A model generated the notes under the pieces. It was not told where the DNA came from and made no database searches. It saw only the letters and a program-made list of their open reading frames with translations. From Streptomyces brasiliensis (lineage in GTDB: Bacteria > Actinomycetota > Actinomycetes > Streptomycetales > Streptomycetaceae), in NCBI RefSeq assembly GCF_014647875.1, contig NZ_BMQA01000001.1, positions 62,001 through 126,000 on the forward strand: a DNA stretch of 64,000 nucleotides, in the 5' to 3' direction. Both the position numbers and the translations under genes were made by a program. Of this stretch, positions 48,224-56,663 are shown one piece after another; positions within the stretch are counted from its first letter, which is position 1; every line of letters starts with the position of its first letter.

Positions 48224-48640
48224 TCAGGCCACGTCGATGCCCAGCTCGGTGTCCGGTCGGCAGGACGGACATGGCTCGACAGTCGAGTCGGTGAGCGCGG
48301 CGCGGGCCTCGTCGGCCCTGATCGGACGGCACGCACCGACCACCAGGCCGCAGTCGGCCACGTGGATCAGGGCGGGCGCCGGCTCGCTCGGTGTGCGCTC
48401 CCGTTGGACGACGTATCCGGTCTGGACGGGTGGCGGAACGAAGCCGGGCAGCGATCCGCCGCCCTTGGCGACGCGCCGCGAACGGCCCCGGGGAAGCCGA
48501 TCGAGGTCGGCGAGTGCGGCGACCACGGCGTCCCGCTGGAGGCGCAGATAGAGGCCCACGGTTTCGTTCTCCGCGATCTGCCGCTCGAGATGGGCCAGGA
48601 TCACCCGCAGCCGGGCCGGGTCAGGTGGCAGCTGGGACAT
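48224..48640 (-). CDS. DUF6233 family protein
   Basis: This 138-residue protein starts at ATG 48640 with LPPDPARLRVILAHLERQIA. It has a central segment GSLPGFVPPPVQTGYVVQRE, then HVADCGLVVGACRPIRADEA and the C-terminal CPSCRPDTELGID. The paired cysteines (C...C, then CPSC) and the closing CRPDTELG are hallmarks of DUF6233, a Streptomyces-specific family of unknown role, often in multiple copies and in variable regions. The cysteines suggest zinc binding. Confidence 0.75.
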   Translation of the reverse strand: MSQLPPDPARLRVILAHLERQIAENETVGLYLRLQRDAVVAALADLDRLPRGRSRRVAKGGGSLPGFVPPPVQTGYVVQRERTPSEPAPALIHVADCGLVVGACRPIRADEARAALTDSTVEPCPSCRPDTELGIDVA

Positions 48641-48676
48641 GACGAGCGGCGTCCCCGTACGGGACAACGCACATGG

Positions 48677-48883
48677 TCAGCTCCTCGCTCCCCGCTGTGC
48701 GACATACAGGGCCGACCGCGCGGGCGTCCTCTGGCCGGTTTGCCAGTACGGATGGAACAACACCTGGGCCGACAGCCGGACGAGTTTGCGCCGCAAGGAC
48801 GAGCACGGCTGGACGGCGAGCCGGCGGTAGGCGGTGTGCCACTCCTCAAGGGCTTGGGCGAGGTCGTCAGGGATCGCTTGCAT
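48677..48883 (-). CDS. Small hypothetical protein next to DUF6233
   Basis: This 68-residue helical protein reads MQAIPDDLAQALEEWHTAYR, then LRRKLVRLSAQVLFHPYWQT. ATG 48883 lacks a good ribosome site; TTG 48895 would add four residues. It sits 36 bp upstream of the DUF6233 gene on the same strand, so the two may form an operon. No function is recognised. Confidence 0.5.
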   Translation of the reverse strand: MQAIPDDLAQALEEWHTAYRRLAVQPCSSLRRKLVRLSAQVLFHPYWQTGQRTPARSALYVAQRGARS

Positions 48884-49010
48884 GGCTAAATTCAATCACG
48901 TGTTCGATTTAAACGGCCAGCGATGACGCCCCGACGCGTCGTCCCGCCACTGTCGCCGGGAATTCGCGGCGTCGCGGACACCGTGTGTGGATGTGTGTCA
49001 CCGTAGGTGG

Positions 49011-49928
49011 GTGATCGAGGAGAGGGTGGAGCAGGCGTTCGCCGAGGCGGGGTGTCGGGGCAGCGTGGCGGTGTTGGACATCGACCGGCCCGGGCGGGTC
49101 ACTGTGAACGACGGCTTGTCGACGGTCGCTGCGTCGACGTTCAAGATCGCGGTGGCGTTGGAGTTGTTCTGTCAGGCCACCGAGGGGGAACTGGACCTGA
49201 CCGAGCGGGTGCGCCTCTCGCCGTCGCAGGCGACTCCGGGTGGTCAGGGCTTCTGCATCTTCGACGACGACGTTGAGGTCTCGCTCCGTGATGTTGCCCG
49301 GATGATGGTGACCATCAGCGACAACACCGCGACCGACGTGTTGATCCGCCGGGTGTCGGTGCCGCGGATTCATGCGCGTCTGGCCGAATTGGGGCTGGAT
49401 AGGATCCGGTTGGCGGGCACGATCCGGCAGGAGTTCGACGCGATCGGCCTCGACGCGGGGTTCGCCGGGTGGGCGGAGATGGAGCGGGCGATGCGCGGAG
49501 CGGGCTCGCCTCGGGATGCGGAACTCATCTGGGAGCGGGCCCTGTCCGCCCCGTCCCTTCGGCCCGGGCGCATCACCAGCGCGACGACCGGGCAGATGGC
49601 CCGCCTGTTGAGGATGATCTGGCGCGACGAGGCGGGGCCGGGTGAGGCCTGCGCCGCGGTGCGGTCCCTCCTCGGTCAACAGCGGCTCACTCGTAAGATC
49701 GCGGCCGGATTCGGTGACGAGGTGCGGGTGTCGGCCAAGTCGGGCAGTGTTCCCGGGTGTGTGAGCAACGATGTCGGGGTGGTGCACTTCCCGGACGGTT
49801 CTCGGTTCGCGGTGGCGGTGTTCACCCGCCCGATCGGGCCGCCCGGTCCTCGGGTGCCGTACGGCGATTCCGTCATCGGAACGGTTGCCCGGCTGGGTGT
49901 TGAGCATCTGCGGCGGCTCGGCCGATGA
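49011..49928 (+). CDS. Class A beta-lactamase-like serine hydrolase without signal peptide
   Basis: The protein has 305 residues from GTG 49011 (GTG 48987 would add eight). It carries the serine hydrolase motifs in order: S42-x-x-K (AASTFKIAVALEL), SDN at S103 (TISDNTATDVLIRR) and K243-S-G (VSAKSGSVPG). The layout fits the beta-lactamase2 family. The mature-domain sequence begins almost at once (VEQAFAEAGCRGSVAVLDID), so no export signal is visible. A cytoplasmic esterase or peptidase role is possible, as is a mis-set start upstream. Confidence 0.75.
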   Translation: MIEERVEQAFAEAGCRGSVAVLDIDRPGRVTVNDGLSTVAASTFKIAVALELFCQATEGELDLTERVRLSPSQATPGGQGFCIFDDDVEVSLRDVARMMVTISDNTATDVLIRRVSVPRIHARLAELGLDRIRLAGTIRQEFDAIGLDAGFAGWAEMERAMRGAGSPRDAELIWERALSAPSLRPGRITSATTGQMARLLRMIWRDEAGPGEACAAVRSLLGQQRLTRKIAAGFGDEVRVSAKSGSVPGCVSNDVGVVHFPDGSRFAVAVFTRPIGPPGPRVPYGDSVIGTVARLGVEHLRRLGR

Positions 49929-50087
49929 TCACGGTCACTCAGGGAGTCGTGCCACATCCCGTTGAGTTGTTGCCGCGCGTTGGCGAGAGTCTGTCGGCAT
50001 GGAGCTCTTCCGTTACCACCGCGCTGTTCACGACTGGCAGTTGGGCGGGCGGGCGTCCTGAGACGTGCGGCTGCCCCTCCCCCTGCT
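49929..50087. other. Gap between the beta-lactamase-like gene and a convergent regulator
   Basis: The only frame of note is a 20-codon ORF starting MELFRYHRAVHDWQ at about 49999. It resembles a short N-terminal piece of Streptomyces proteins but is followed at once by a stop. No hairpin is evident. Confidence 0.2.
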
Positions 50088-50429
50088 TCACTGCTCCTGT
50101 CGGGGCTCCTGGAGGGTGCGGTTGCGGTCCGCTTCGTCCCTGACGAGCCACGACAGGAGCGACGCCACCGTCAGGCCGGCTTCAGCAGGATGGCGCAGGA
50201 TCCTGTTCGACTCGATCCGATACGTGTTGCTGCGGCCCTCCCGGCTGTGCGAGAGGTAGCCGTCGTGCTCCAGATCGGAAATGATCTTCTGTACGGCACG
50301 TTCGGTCAGCCTGCAGTACGCAGCGATGTCACGGATGCGCGCGGTGTGATCGTCGGCGATGGCCGCGAGCACGCGGGCATGGTTGGTCAAGAACGTCCAT
50401 CCGATGTGCGGCTCAGGCACTCCACCCAT
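50088..50429 (-). CDS. Winged-helix transcriptional regulator (MarR-like)
   Basis: This 113-residue protein has a clear winged-helix domain: ARVLAAIADDHTARIRDIAA, YCRLTERAVQKIISDLEHDG (recognition helix) and YLSHSREGRSNTYRIESN (wing). A 25-residue helix that probably dimerises follows. Size and layout match small Streptomyces helix-turn-helix regulators of the MarR/ArsR fold. Metal-binding cysteines are absent. A dyad in the gap upstream (around 50480-50500) is a candidate autoregulatory site. Confidence 0.8.
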   Translation of the reverse strand: MGGVPEPHIGWTFLTNHARVLAAIADDHTARIRDIAAYCRLTERAVQKIISDLEHDGYLSHSREGRSNTYRIESNRILRHPAEAGLTVASLLSWLVRDEADRNRTLQEPRQEQ

Positions 50430-50480
50430 GTCGGAATCCTACGGCTAGCTATTCATGCGCCCAAAAGCACGAGAAATAAT

Positions 50481-50499
50481 TCATGTAACGCTTCACATG
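50481..50499. promoter_or_regulatory. Dyad in the promoter region of the winged-helix regulator
   Basis: catgt-aacgcttc-acatg is a 5-bp-arm inverted repeat in an AT-richer stretch (aaataattcatgtaacgc) about 55 bp upstream of the regulator start. The 198-bp gap between the regulator and the HhH gene holds no gene that I can support. Confidence 0.3.
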
Positions 50500-50627
50500 T
50501 CACTCACCCGATCGTGAACCTGGAAGAACCTGAAGGACGAGTTCTCGCAGAGAGACAGTCATGCCGGCGCATGCGCACGCCAGGCCGTGGACGAACACTG
50601 CGCATCGAGGTGGGTCAGCTGCGACTG

Positions 50628-51335
50628 TCAGTGGCTACCACCTCCCGGCGACCGGTTCGCCCCAGCCGCCGTGAGCACCTCTTCGGCCAAGGGCTTGTCG
50701 AGGGCCGCGTGGACCAGCGCGTCTGCCAGCCGCGGCATGTCACGTCCCGGGACGAAACCGCCGAGTTCGTCCGGCGAGTCGGGCAGGCCGAGCCGACGCG
50801 CGCCGTCCAGGGCCTTGCGATCGATGTACGGTACGAACTCCGGCCAGATTCCCTGCACATCGCGCAGGAAGATGTCCGCCCCCGTCGGCCCGATCCCGGG
50901 GATGTCCAGCAGGGCCTGCTTCGGGTCGGGTTCCTCGCGCAGTCGGCGCAGATCACCGTCGTACCGTTCGAGGAGCAGCTCGGCGGCCTTGCCGAGGATC
51001 GTGGCGGTGCGCTCGTCGTAGCGCCGGTAGCCGCCCTCCCCCAGCGCGTCGACGCGCTGCTGCCAGGTAGCGTCGGCCATCGACCGCGCGTCACGCAGTC
51101 CGGCCTCGAACAGCGCCCGCGCCGCCGCCACCGCCGTGTCGGCCCTGATGGGGGCGCTGAGAAGGGTCGCCAGGACGAGGGTCTGGTACAGCGGTGCCGG
51201 GGTGTTGCGCAGCCGGATCCCGGCCTGGGCCGGGTAAGTGCGCTCCTGCCGCTCGAGCAACTCGCGCACCACGGCCTTCTCGTTCTGCGTCGTGCCCGCG
51301 GTCTTCCCGGCGGGCCTGTGCGTCTTCGTGCCCAT
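50628..51335 (-). CDS. HhH-GPD-type endonuclease III-like DNA repair protein
   Basis: This 235-residue protein has the helix-hairpin-helix domain: TLVLATLLSAPIRADTAVAA (first helices), LLDIPGIGPTGADIFLRDVQ (HhH with GIGPTGA loop) and the downstream acidic PYIDRKAL. Asp in this position is the catalytic residue of HhH-GPD glycosylases. There is no C-terminal [4Fe-4S] cysteine set, so it is not a classical Nth. The N-terminal 20 residues are basic. It probably removes a damaged base, and the substrate is not predictable. Start ATG 51335. Confidence 0.75.
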   Translation of the reverse strand: MGTKTHRPAGKTAGTTQNEKAVVRELLERQERTYPAQAGIRLRNTPAPLYQTLVLATLLSAPIRADTAVAAARALFEAGLRDARSMADATWQQRVDALGEGGYRRYDERTATILGKAAELLLERYDGDLRRLREEPDPKQALLDIPGIGPTGADIFLRDVQGIWPEFVPYIDRKALDGARRLGLPDSPDELGGFVPGRDMPRLADALVHAALDKPLAEEVLTAAGANRSPGGGSH

Positions 51336-51358
51336 TGCCTGCTCCTCGATTCATCCTT

Positions 51359-52154
51359 TCACCGGATTTCCGCGGTCCGTACGCCGTCTTCTGCCTGCTC
51401 CGGGTACCCCTCGTGGTCGCGTCGACGCTGTTGCTTCTCTCCGAGCGGGGGCGCTGTCGCGGCGGCCACGAACATCGGCAGGGCCAGAAACAGTCGGTCG
51501 GCGTCGGCTCGGGTACGTTGCTCGGTGATCCATGCGTCCGTCCGGGCGCGCGTGATGGCACCGGGCGCGCAGGCGCCTTCGGCCAGCCCGACCAGCGGCT
51601 CGCGGGCCGTGCGTCAGGTCCGCGCGGGCGTGCACGAGGGTGCGGGTGAGAGCCGGATCGTCGGAGTCGATCACGAAGCTGTCCCGGTCCTGGCCGATCA
51701 GCACGATCCGCCCGCCCGGCGTCAGGACGTGCCGGGCCTCCGCCGACGTCCGCTCGGGGTCGGCCGGTTCGTGGAACACCTCGTCCGCGCGGTAGCCGTC
51801 CAGCGAGGCGTCCGCGAACGGCAGCGCGCAGGCGTCGGCGATCCGGTAGTCCCCGTCGGGCCGGCCTCCACCGGCGACCCCGATCATACGTTCGTCCGGG
51901 TCAACGCCCGCGGCCGTGGCGCCCCGTTCGGCCGGCTCCGCCACGGCGCGGCCGGCTCCGCAGCCGACGTCCACCACGGACGTTCCGTGTGTTCCGGGCT
52001 GGACGCTGAGCAACTCGTAGGAAAGGAACCGTAGTTCGCGCACGCCCGGCAGATCGTCGGCCGCGTCCGGGCGGGCTACGAGGTCGTCCGCCGACTGCCG
52101 CGCACGTTCCGCCTTCTTGATCATGGGCGCCAGACTGCGAGTTGATGTCGACAT
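51359..52154 (-). pseudogene. SAM-dependent methyltransferase with two frameshifts
   Basis: From ATG 52154 the first frame covers SVVDVGCGAGRAVAEPAERG, GVDPDERMIGVA, LPFADASLDGYRADEVFHEP and LTPGGRIVLIGQD, a normal class I core. At about 51610 the frame shifts to REPLVGLAEGACAPGAITRA and TDAWITEQRTRADADR. At about 51487 it shifts again to FLALPMFVAAATAPPLGEKQ, ending at 51359. Put together the pieces make a normal enzyme of about 265 residues. The start overlaps the divergent regulator remnant by two bases. Confidence 0.7.
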
Positions 52155-52374
52155 GAAGTCGAGCGAGTCGAGCGAGGACGGCTTCCTCGACATCGGCGCC
52201 CTCGCGGAACGCGGCGCCCCGCACGTCCTGCGTCACTGGGAGGCCATGGGGCTGCTGACTCCCGCACGGGACCCCGCGGGACGCCGGCGCTACACCACAG
52301 CCGACCTCACGCGTGCCGCCGTCATCCTGCGGGCCAAGGAAGCGGGGCTGGCCCTCGGCACCGTCGATGTGCCG
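52153..52374 (+). pseudogene. MerR-family regulator, N-terminal remnant
   Basis: ATG 52153 starts a frame with FLDIGALAERGAPHVLRHWE and GRRRYTTADLTRAAVILRAK, then EAGLALGTV. This is the MerR winged-helix DNA-binding domain. About two residues are missing in the helix-turn (ALAERGAPHVLRHWE where ALAERSGLAPHVLRHWE is usual). The frame runs into unrelated sequence after about 52374, so the dimerisation and effector part is lost. The open frame nominally continues to 52527, antisense to the lactate dehydrogenase gene. Confidence 0.6.
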
Positions 52375-52405
52375 GTCCGAACCCGGAACCGGTCGCCCTC
52401 CCGCC

Positions 52406-55330
52406 TCAGGTGGTGGCCTCGTCCAGGAGTTCCAGTACGTGGCGGTAGGGGCGGCCCGTGGCGCGTGTCATGCCCAGCTCGCAGGTGCGGTTGCACGAGG
52501 CGTACGCGTCGTACGTGCGCGACGTGATCTCGGCGGCCTGGGCTGCGGTCGCCGCCGCCGTGATCTCCGGGTGCAGCAGGCCGCGGTCGCCGGCGAAAGC
52601 GCAGCAGCCCCAGTTGTCGGGCACGGTGACCTCGTCGCTGACGGCCTCGGCCACGGTGCGCAGGGCGTCGTCGATGCCGAGGTGCACGGTGGAACACGTG
52701 GGGTGCAGGGCGAGGCTGCCGGTGCGGCGGGGCTCGGGCAGAGCGGGCAGCAGGTGCTCGGCCGTGAACGCCACGCTGTCGACGAAGCGCAGGGACGCGA
52801 AGCGGGCGCGGTCCGACTCCGGCAGGGCGTCGGGGAGTTGCTCCAGGCCGTGCGTGCACGAGGAGGCGTCGCAGACCACCGGAAGCCGGCCTTGGTCGCT
52901 GGCCTCCCACAGCGCCTCCAGCGTGCGAGCCGCCATGGTGTGGTGCCCGGCGGTGTAGCCCTTGGACTGCCACGGGGTGCCACAGCACAGGCCCGCCAGC
53001 CGGTCGGGCACGGTGACCGGGACTCCAGCCCGCTCGCACAGCCGGAGAAACGCGGCCACCGAGCCGGATGCCCCCTCCCCGGACACCGAACCGGCAGCGC
53101 CCCCCATAGCGGGCGCCACCCCCTCGGAACCTCCCTCCGGCGAACCTCCCTCCGGCGCGAACACGCTCCCGATGCAGGCGGCGAAGAACACCGCCTGTGC
53201 CCCCGCCTGTTGCCGGGCCGCCGGACGCGCCGACCCGCCCCGCGGAATGTCGTCGGACCACGCCGGGACCAACTCCCCCGCCCCCAGCCGACGTACCGCG
53301 CCGGTGGCCGCCCGCAGCACCGGGGTGGGAACCACGTGCGCGGTGTTCAGCGCGGCGCGTACGCCCTTCACTGCCGTACCCCAGTGCCGCGCCGCCGCGT
53401 TCCCGGCGCGCTGCGCGGTCGCGCTGTGGCGCTCGGCGCGCAGGCGCTTCATGACCGCGCCCGTGTCGATGGTGACCGGGCACGCGGTGACGCACAGGCT
53501 GTCGGCCGCGCAGCTGTCGACGGCCGCGTAGGTGTAGTCGGCCTCCAGGGCGCGGCGGCGTTCGTCGTCGCCCGCCGCGCGGGCCAGCGCGATCTCCCGT
53601 TGCAGGGCGATGCGTTGACGGGGGGTCGTGGTAGCGTCGGCTGTGGGGCAGACGGGCTCGCAGTAGCCGCACTCGACGCACGCGTCCACGGCGGGGTCGA
53701 CCTGCGGGACGCTCTTGAGGCTGCGCAGGTGTGCGGCCGGGTCGTCCTCCAGCAGCACACCCGGGTTGAGGACGCCGTGCGGGTCGCACAGCCGCTTCAA
53801 CTCGCGCATGACGTCGTACAGTTCGTCGCCGTACTGGCGCCGGACGAAGGGTGCCATCGCCCGGCCGGTGCCGTGCTCGGCCTTCAACGTGCCGCCGTTG
53901 TCCAGGACGAGGTCGACCATGGCGTCGGTGAACCGGGCGTAGCGCTCGGTCTCGCGGGCCGAGTCGAAGTCCTGGGTGAGCATGAAGTGCAGGTTGCCGT
54001 CGCGGGCGTGACCGAAGATCACCGCGTCCTGGTAGCCGTGCGTCTCGAAGAGGTCGATGAGCCCCTCGCAGGTGCCGGTCAGCCGTTCCATCGGCACCGC
54101 GATGTCCTCGAGCAGCGCGGTGGTGCCGGGACGGCGCGCGCCCGCGACCGCCGTGTAGAGGCCCTTGCGCAGGTGCCACAGCCGGGCCCGGACGCGCGGG
54201 TCGCGGACGAGCGTGGTTCCGGTGACGGCGGGCAGCCGGTCCAGGACCGGCTGCGCGGCGGCCACCCTCTCCGCCAGCGCCTCGGCCGTGTCCTCGGCGA
54301 ACTCCACCAGCAGCGCGGCGTGCCGCTCCACGCGCAGACCGCGCACCTCGTCCACCGGGTTCGGGGAGTGTTGCGCCACGCGCAGCGACGCGGCGTCCAG
54401 GAGTTCGGCGGTGCGCGCTCCGGCGGTCAGCAGTGCGGGCAGCGCGTCGGTGGCCTCGGCGAGGCCGGGCAGGATGAGCAGGCCGGTGGCGGTGTGCGGC
54501 AGGAGGGGTACGGTGCGGAAGACGGCCTCACCGACGAAGCCGAGGGTGCCCTCGCTGCCGATCATGAGGTGGGCGAGGATGTCGGCCGGATGGGTGTGGT
54601 CCAGGAACGAGTTGAGGCCGTAGCCCATGGTGTTCTTCATGGCGAACAGCCGCTCGACGGTGGCACGCGAGGCGGCCGAGGCGCGGATGCGGTCGCGCAA
54701 CCGCAGCAGTCCCGCGTGCAGTTCGGGCTCGCGGGCGCGCAGCGCCTGGTCCGCGTCGGGGGCGGCGGTGTCGACCACGGTGCCGGACGGCAGCACGAAC
54801 TGCAGGGACTCCATAGTCCGGTAGGCGTTGTCCTGGGTGCCGCAGTTCATGCCGCTGGAGTTGTTGGCGACCAGTCCGCCGATGGTGCAGGCGGATTCGC
54901 TCGCCGGGTCGGGGCCGAGCCGGCGGCCGAACCGGGCGAGCCGCGCGTTGGCCTGGCGTACCGTCAGGCCCGGTTGCAGCCGGATGCACCGTCCCTCGTC
55001 GAGGACCTCGGCGGTGCGCCAGTGGCTGCGGACGTCCACGAGGATGCCGTCCCCGCCCGCCTGCCCCGCCAGGCTGGTGCCGCCGGAGCGCAGGGTCAGT
55101 GGGAGTCCGGCCGCGCGTGCCCCCGCCATCAGGGCGCCGACCTCGGCCGCGGACGCGGCGCGCACGACGGCCTGCGGCGTGAAGAGGTACGGCGACGCGT
55201 CGTGCGCGGACGCAATACGGCGGGGCAGGTCGGTGCTCACCCGGGCCGGGTCGTCCACGCACGCGGCCAGGAGCTCGGCGAGGCGAGCGGTCGAAGCCGG
55301 GGCGGGTGGTGTGGCGGCGGTGCGGCTCAT
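52406..55330 (-). CDS. FAD/Fe-S D-lactate dehydrogenase-like oxidase
   Basis: This 974-residue flavoprotein fuses GlcD- and GlcF-type parts. The FAD_binding_4 (PCMH) domain is at about 35-250 (LTLRSGGTSLAGQAGGDGIL, ASESACTIGGLVANNSSGMN). The FAD-oxidase C-domain (about 270-530) ends VLDNGGTLKAEHGTGRAMAP. Two [4Fe-4S] motifs follow (CVECGYCEPVCP, CAADSLCVTACP), then two CCG domains (LCCGTPWQSKG, HPTCSTVHLG, WGCCAFAGDRG). Such enzymes oxidise D-lactate or similar 2-hydroxyacids and feed electrons to quinone. A Gly/Ser-rich insert (GGSPEGGSEG... about 740-770) is unusual. It lies 25 bp after anmK in the MurNAc locus, which points to lactate released by MurQ. Confidence 0.87.
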   Translation of the reverse strand: MSRTAATPPAPASTARLAELLAACVDDPARVSTDLPRRIASAHDASPYLFTPQAVVRAASAAEVGALMAGARAAGLPLTLRSGGTSLAGQAGGDGILVDVRSHWRTAEVLDEGRCIRLQPGLTVRQANARLARFGRRLGPDPASESACTIGGLVANNSSGMNCGTQDNAYRTMESLQFVLPSGTVVDTAAPDADQALRAREPELHAGLLRLRDRIRASAASRATVERLFAMKNTMGYGLNSFLDHTHPADILAHLMIGSEGTLGFVGEAVFRTVPLLPHTATGLLILPGLAEATDALPALLTAGARTAELLDAASLRVAQHSPNPVDEVRGLRVERHAALLVEFAEDTAEALAERVAAAQPVLDRLPAVTGTTLVRDPRVRARLWHLRKGLYTAVAGARRPGTTALLEDIAVPMERLTGTCEGLIDLFETHGYQDAVIFGHARDGNLHFMLTQDFDSARETERYARFTDAMVDLVLDNGGTLKAEHGTGRAMAPFVRRQYGDELYDVMRELKRLCDPHGVLNPGVLLEDDPAAHLRSLKSVPQVDPAVDACVECGYCEPVCPTADATTTPRQRIALQREIALARAAGDDERRRALEADYTYAAVDSCAADSLCVTACPVTIDTGAVMKRLRAERHSATAQRAGNAAARHWGTAVKGVRAALNTAHVVPTPVLRAATGAVRRLGAGELVPAWSDDIPRGGSARPAARQQAGAQAVFFAACIGSVFAPEGGSPEGGSEGVAPAMGGAAGSVSGEGASGSVAAFLRLCERAGVPVTVPDRLAGLCCGTPWQSKGYTAGHHTMAARTLEALWEASDQGRLPVVCDASSCTHGLEQLPDALPESDRARFASLRFVDSVAFTAEHLLPALPEPRRTGSLALHPTCSTVHLGIDDALRTVAEAVSDEVTVPDNWGCCAFAGDRGLLHPEITAAATAAQAAEITSRTYDAYASCNRTCELGMTRATGRPYRHVLELLDEATT

Positions 55331-55355
55331 GGGTCCTCGATGCCGAAGTGGGGTG

Positions 55356-56531
55356 TCAGGGGGTGACCCGCAGCAGGCGCGGCGGCTGTGCCACGGGCTC
55401 GGGCAGGCGCAGCGGTGTCAGGCCCGGGGTGATGCTGCCCAGCAGCGTGGCCCGGCGTGCCCCGGTGCCGGACGGCAGGGTGCCGGGCAGACCGTGGACC
55501 GTGAGGAAGCCCAGGATCGCGAAGGCCAGGGCCTCCTTGGCGTCGGACAGCAGGCCCAGCTCGTCGCTGGGGCGCAGCAGTACGCCAGGCAGTTCCTCGG
55601 CGATCATGCCCATCAGCACCGGGTTGCGGGCACCGCCGCCGGAGACGACCAGCTCGGTGACCCCGTGGGTGCGGCAGGCGCCGGCCACGGTGACGGCGGT
55701 CAGCCGGGTCAGGGTGGCCAGCACGTCGTCGGGGGCGGGCGCCGGCGTGGGCAGCGCGTCCAACGCCCGTTGCAGATAGGGCAGGTGGAAGTGTTCCTTG
55801 CCGGTGCTCTTCGGTGCGGGCCTGCGGTAGTAGGGGTCGTCGAGGAGGATGCGCAGCAGTTCGGGGTGGGTGTGGCCGGCGGCGGCTCTGCGTCCGTCCT
55901 CGTCGTACGCGGCGGCGCCGTCGGTGAAGTACCGTACGGCCGCGTCCAGCAGGGCGTTGGCGGGGCCGGTGTCGAAGGCCAGCGGCTCGGCGCCGGGCGC
56001 GAGGACCGTGACGTTGGCGATGCCGCCGAGGTTGAGCGCCGCGGGCGTACCGGGCAGGGCGCGCAGCAGCAGGGTGTCGGTCATGCCGACCAGCGGGGCG
56101 CCCTGTCCGCCGGCGGCCACGTCCCTGCTGCGCAGGTCGGAGACGACCGGGAGCCCGGTGGCCTCGGCGATCCAGGCGGGCCGGCCGAGCTGGAGCGTGC
56201 CGCGCACGGTGCCGTCCTCGACCCAGTGGTACATGGTCTGGCCGTGGGAGACCACGAGGTCGGCGGCGCCGTCGCACAGTTCGCGCAGGGCGCGTTCGGC
56301 GGCACCGGCGAAGGCCTGGCCGATGCCGGTGTCCAGGGCGCAGACGGCCTGGACGGTCGTGGCGGCCGGGGGCAGGGTGGCGGTGATCAGGTCCCGCAGG
56401 TCGTCCGGGTAGGGGACGGAGAGATGGCCCAGGGGCCGCAGGAACAGGGTGTCGCCGTCCAGGGTGAGATCCCCGGCGGCGGCCTCGATGGCGTCGTACG
56501 AGGTGCCCGACATCAGGCCGATCACACGCAC
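55356..56531 (-). CDS. anmK: Anhydro-N-acetylmuramic acid kinase
   Basis: This 391-residue ASKHA-fold kinase starts at GTG 56531 (GGGAG upstream) with VRVIGLMSGTSYDAIEAAAG. The family's catalytic loop is present as LSHGQT-like DLVVSHGQTMYHWVEDG, and the sugar/ATP sites as AALNLGGIANVTVLAPGAEP, AFDTGPANALLDAAVRYF and ELVVSGGGARNPVLM. It opens the 1,6-anhydro ring of anhMurNAc while phosphorylating it, giving MurNAc-6-phosphate, the substrate of MurQ encoded at 60483. Cotranscribed with the downstream lactate dehydrogenase. Confidence 0.93.
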   Translation of the reverse strand: MRVIGLMSGTSYDAIEAAAGDLTLDGDTLFLRPLGHLSVPYPDDLRDLITATLPPAATTVQAVCALDTGIGQAFAGAAERALRELCDGAADLVVSHGQTMYHWVEDGTVRGTLQLGRPAWIAEATGLPVVSDLRSRDVAAGGQGAPLVGMTDTLLLRALPGTPAALNLGGIANVTVLAPGAEPLAFDTGPANALLDAAVRYFTDGAAAYDEDGRRAAAGHTHPELLRILLDDPYYRRPAPKSTGKEHFHLPYLQRALDALPTPAPAPDDVLATLTRLTAVTVAGACRTHGVTELVVSGGGARNPVLMGMIAEELPGVLLRPSDELGLLSDAKEALAFAILGFLTVHGLPGTLPSGTGARRATLLGSITPGLTPLRLPEPVAQPPRLLRVTP

Positions 56532-56600
56532 GGCATCTCCCAAGTCACGTTGCCCGGTGCGGGCGGGGTGGGTTGTGGCACGGATTCTTCCTCGATACGG

Positions 56601-56658
56601 CGGGGCGGGGCCGGCGTTCGACATGGCGGGGCGGAGCCGCAGCGGCGGCCCCGCCCCG
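56601..56658 (-). terminator. Stem-loop between the symporter and anmK
   Basis: cggggcggggccg (56601-56613) pairs perfectly with 56646-56658, 13 bp with a 32-base loop that can itself fold. It begins 6 bp after the symporter stop and 70 bp before the anmK start. It may end the kinase-symporter transcript or act as a partial terminator that lowers anmK-dld expression. Confidence 0.5.
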
Positions 56659-56663
56659 GGTGG

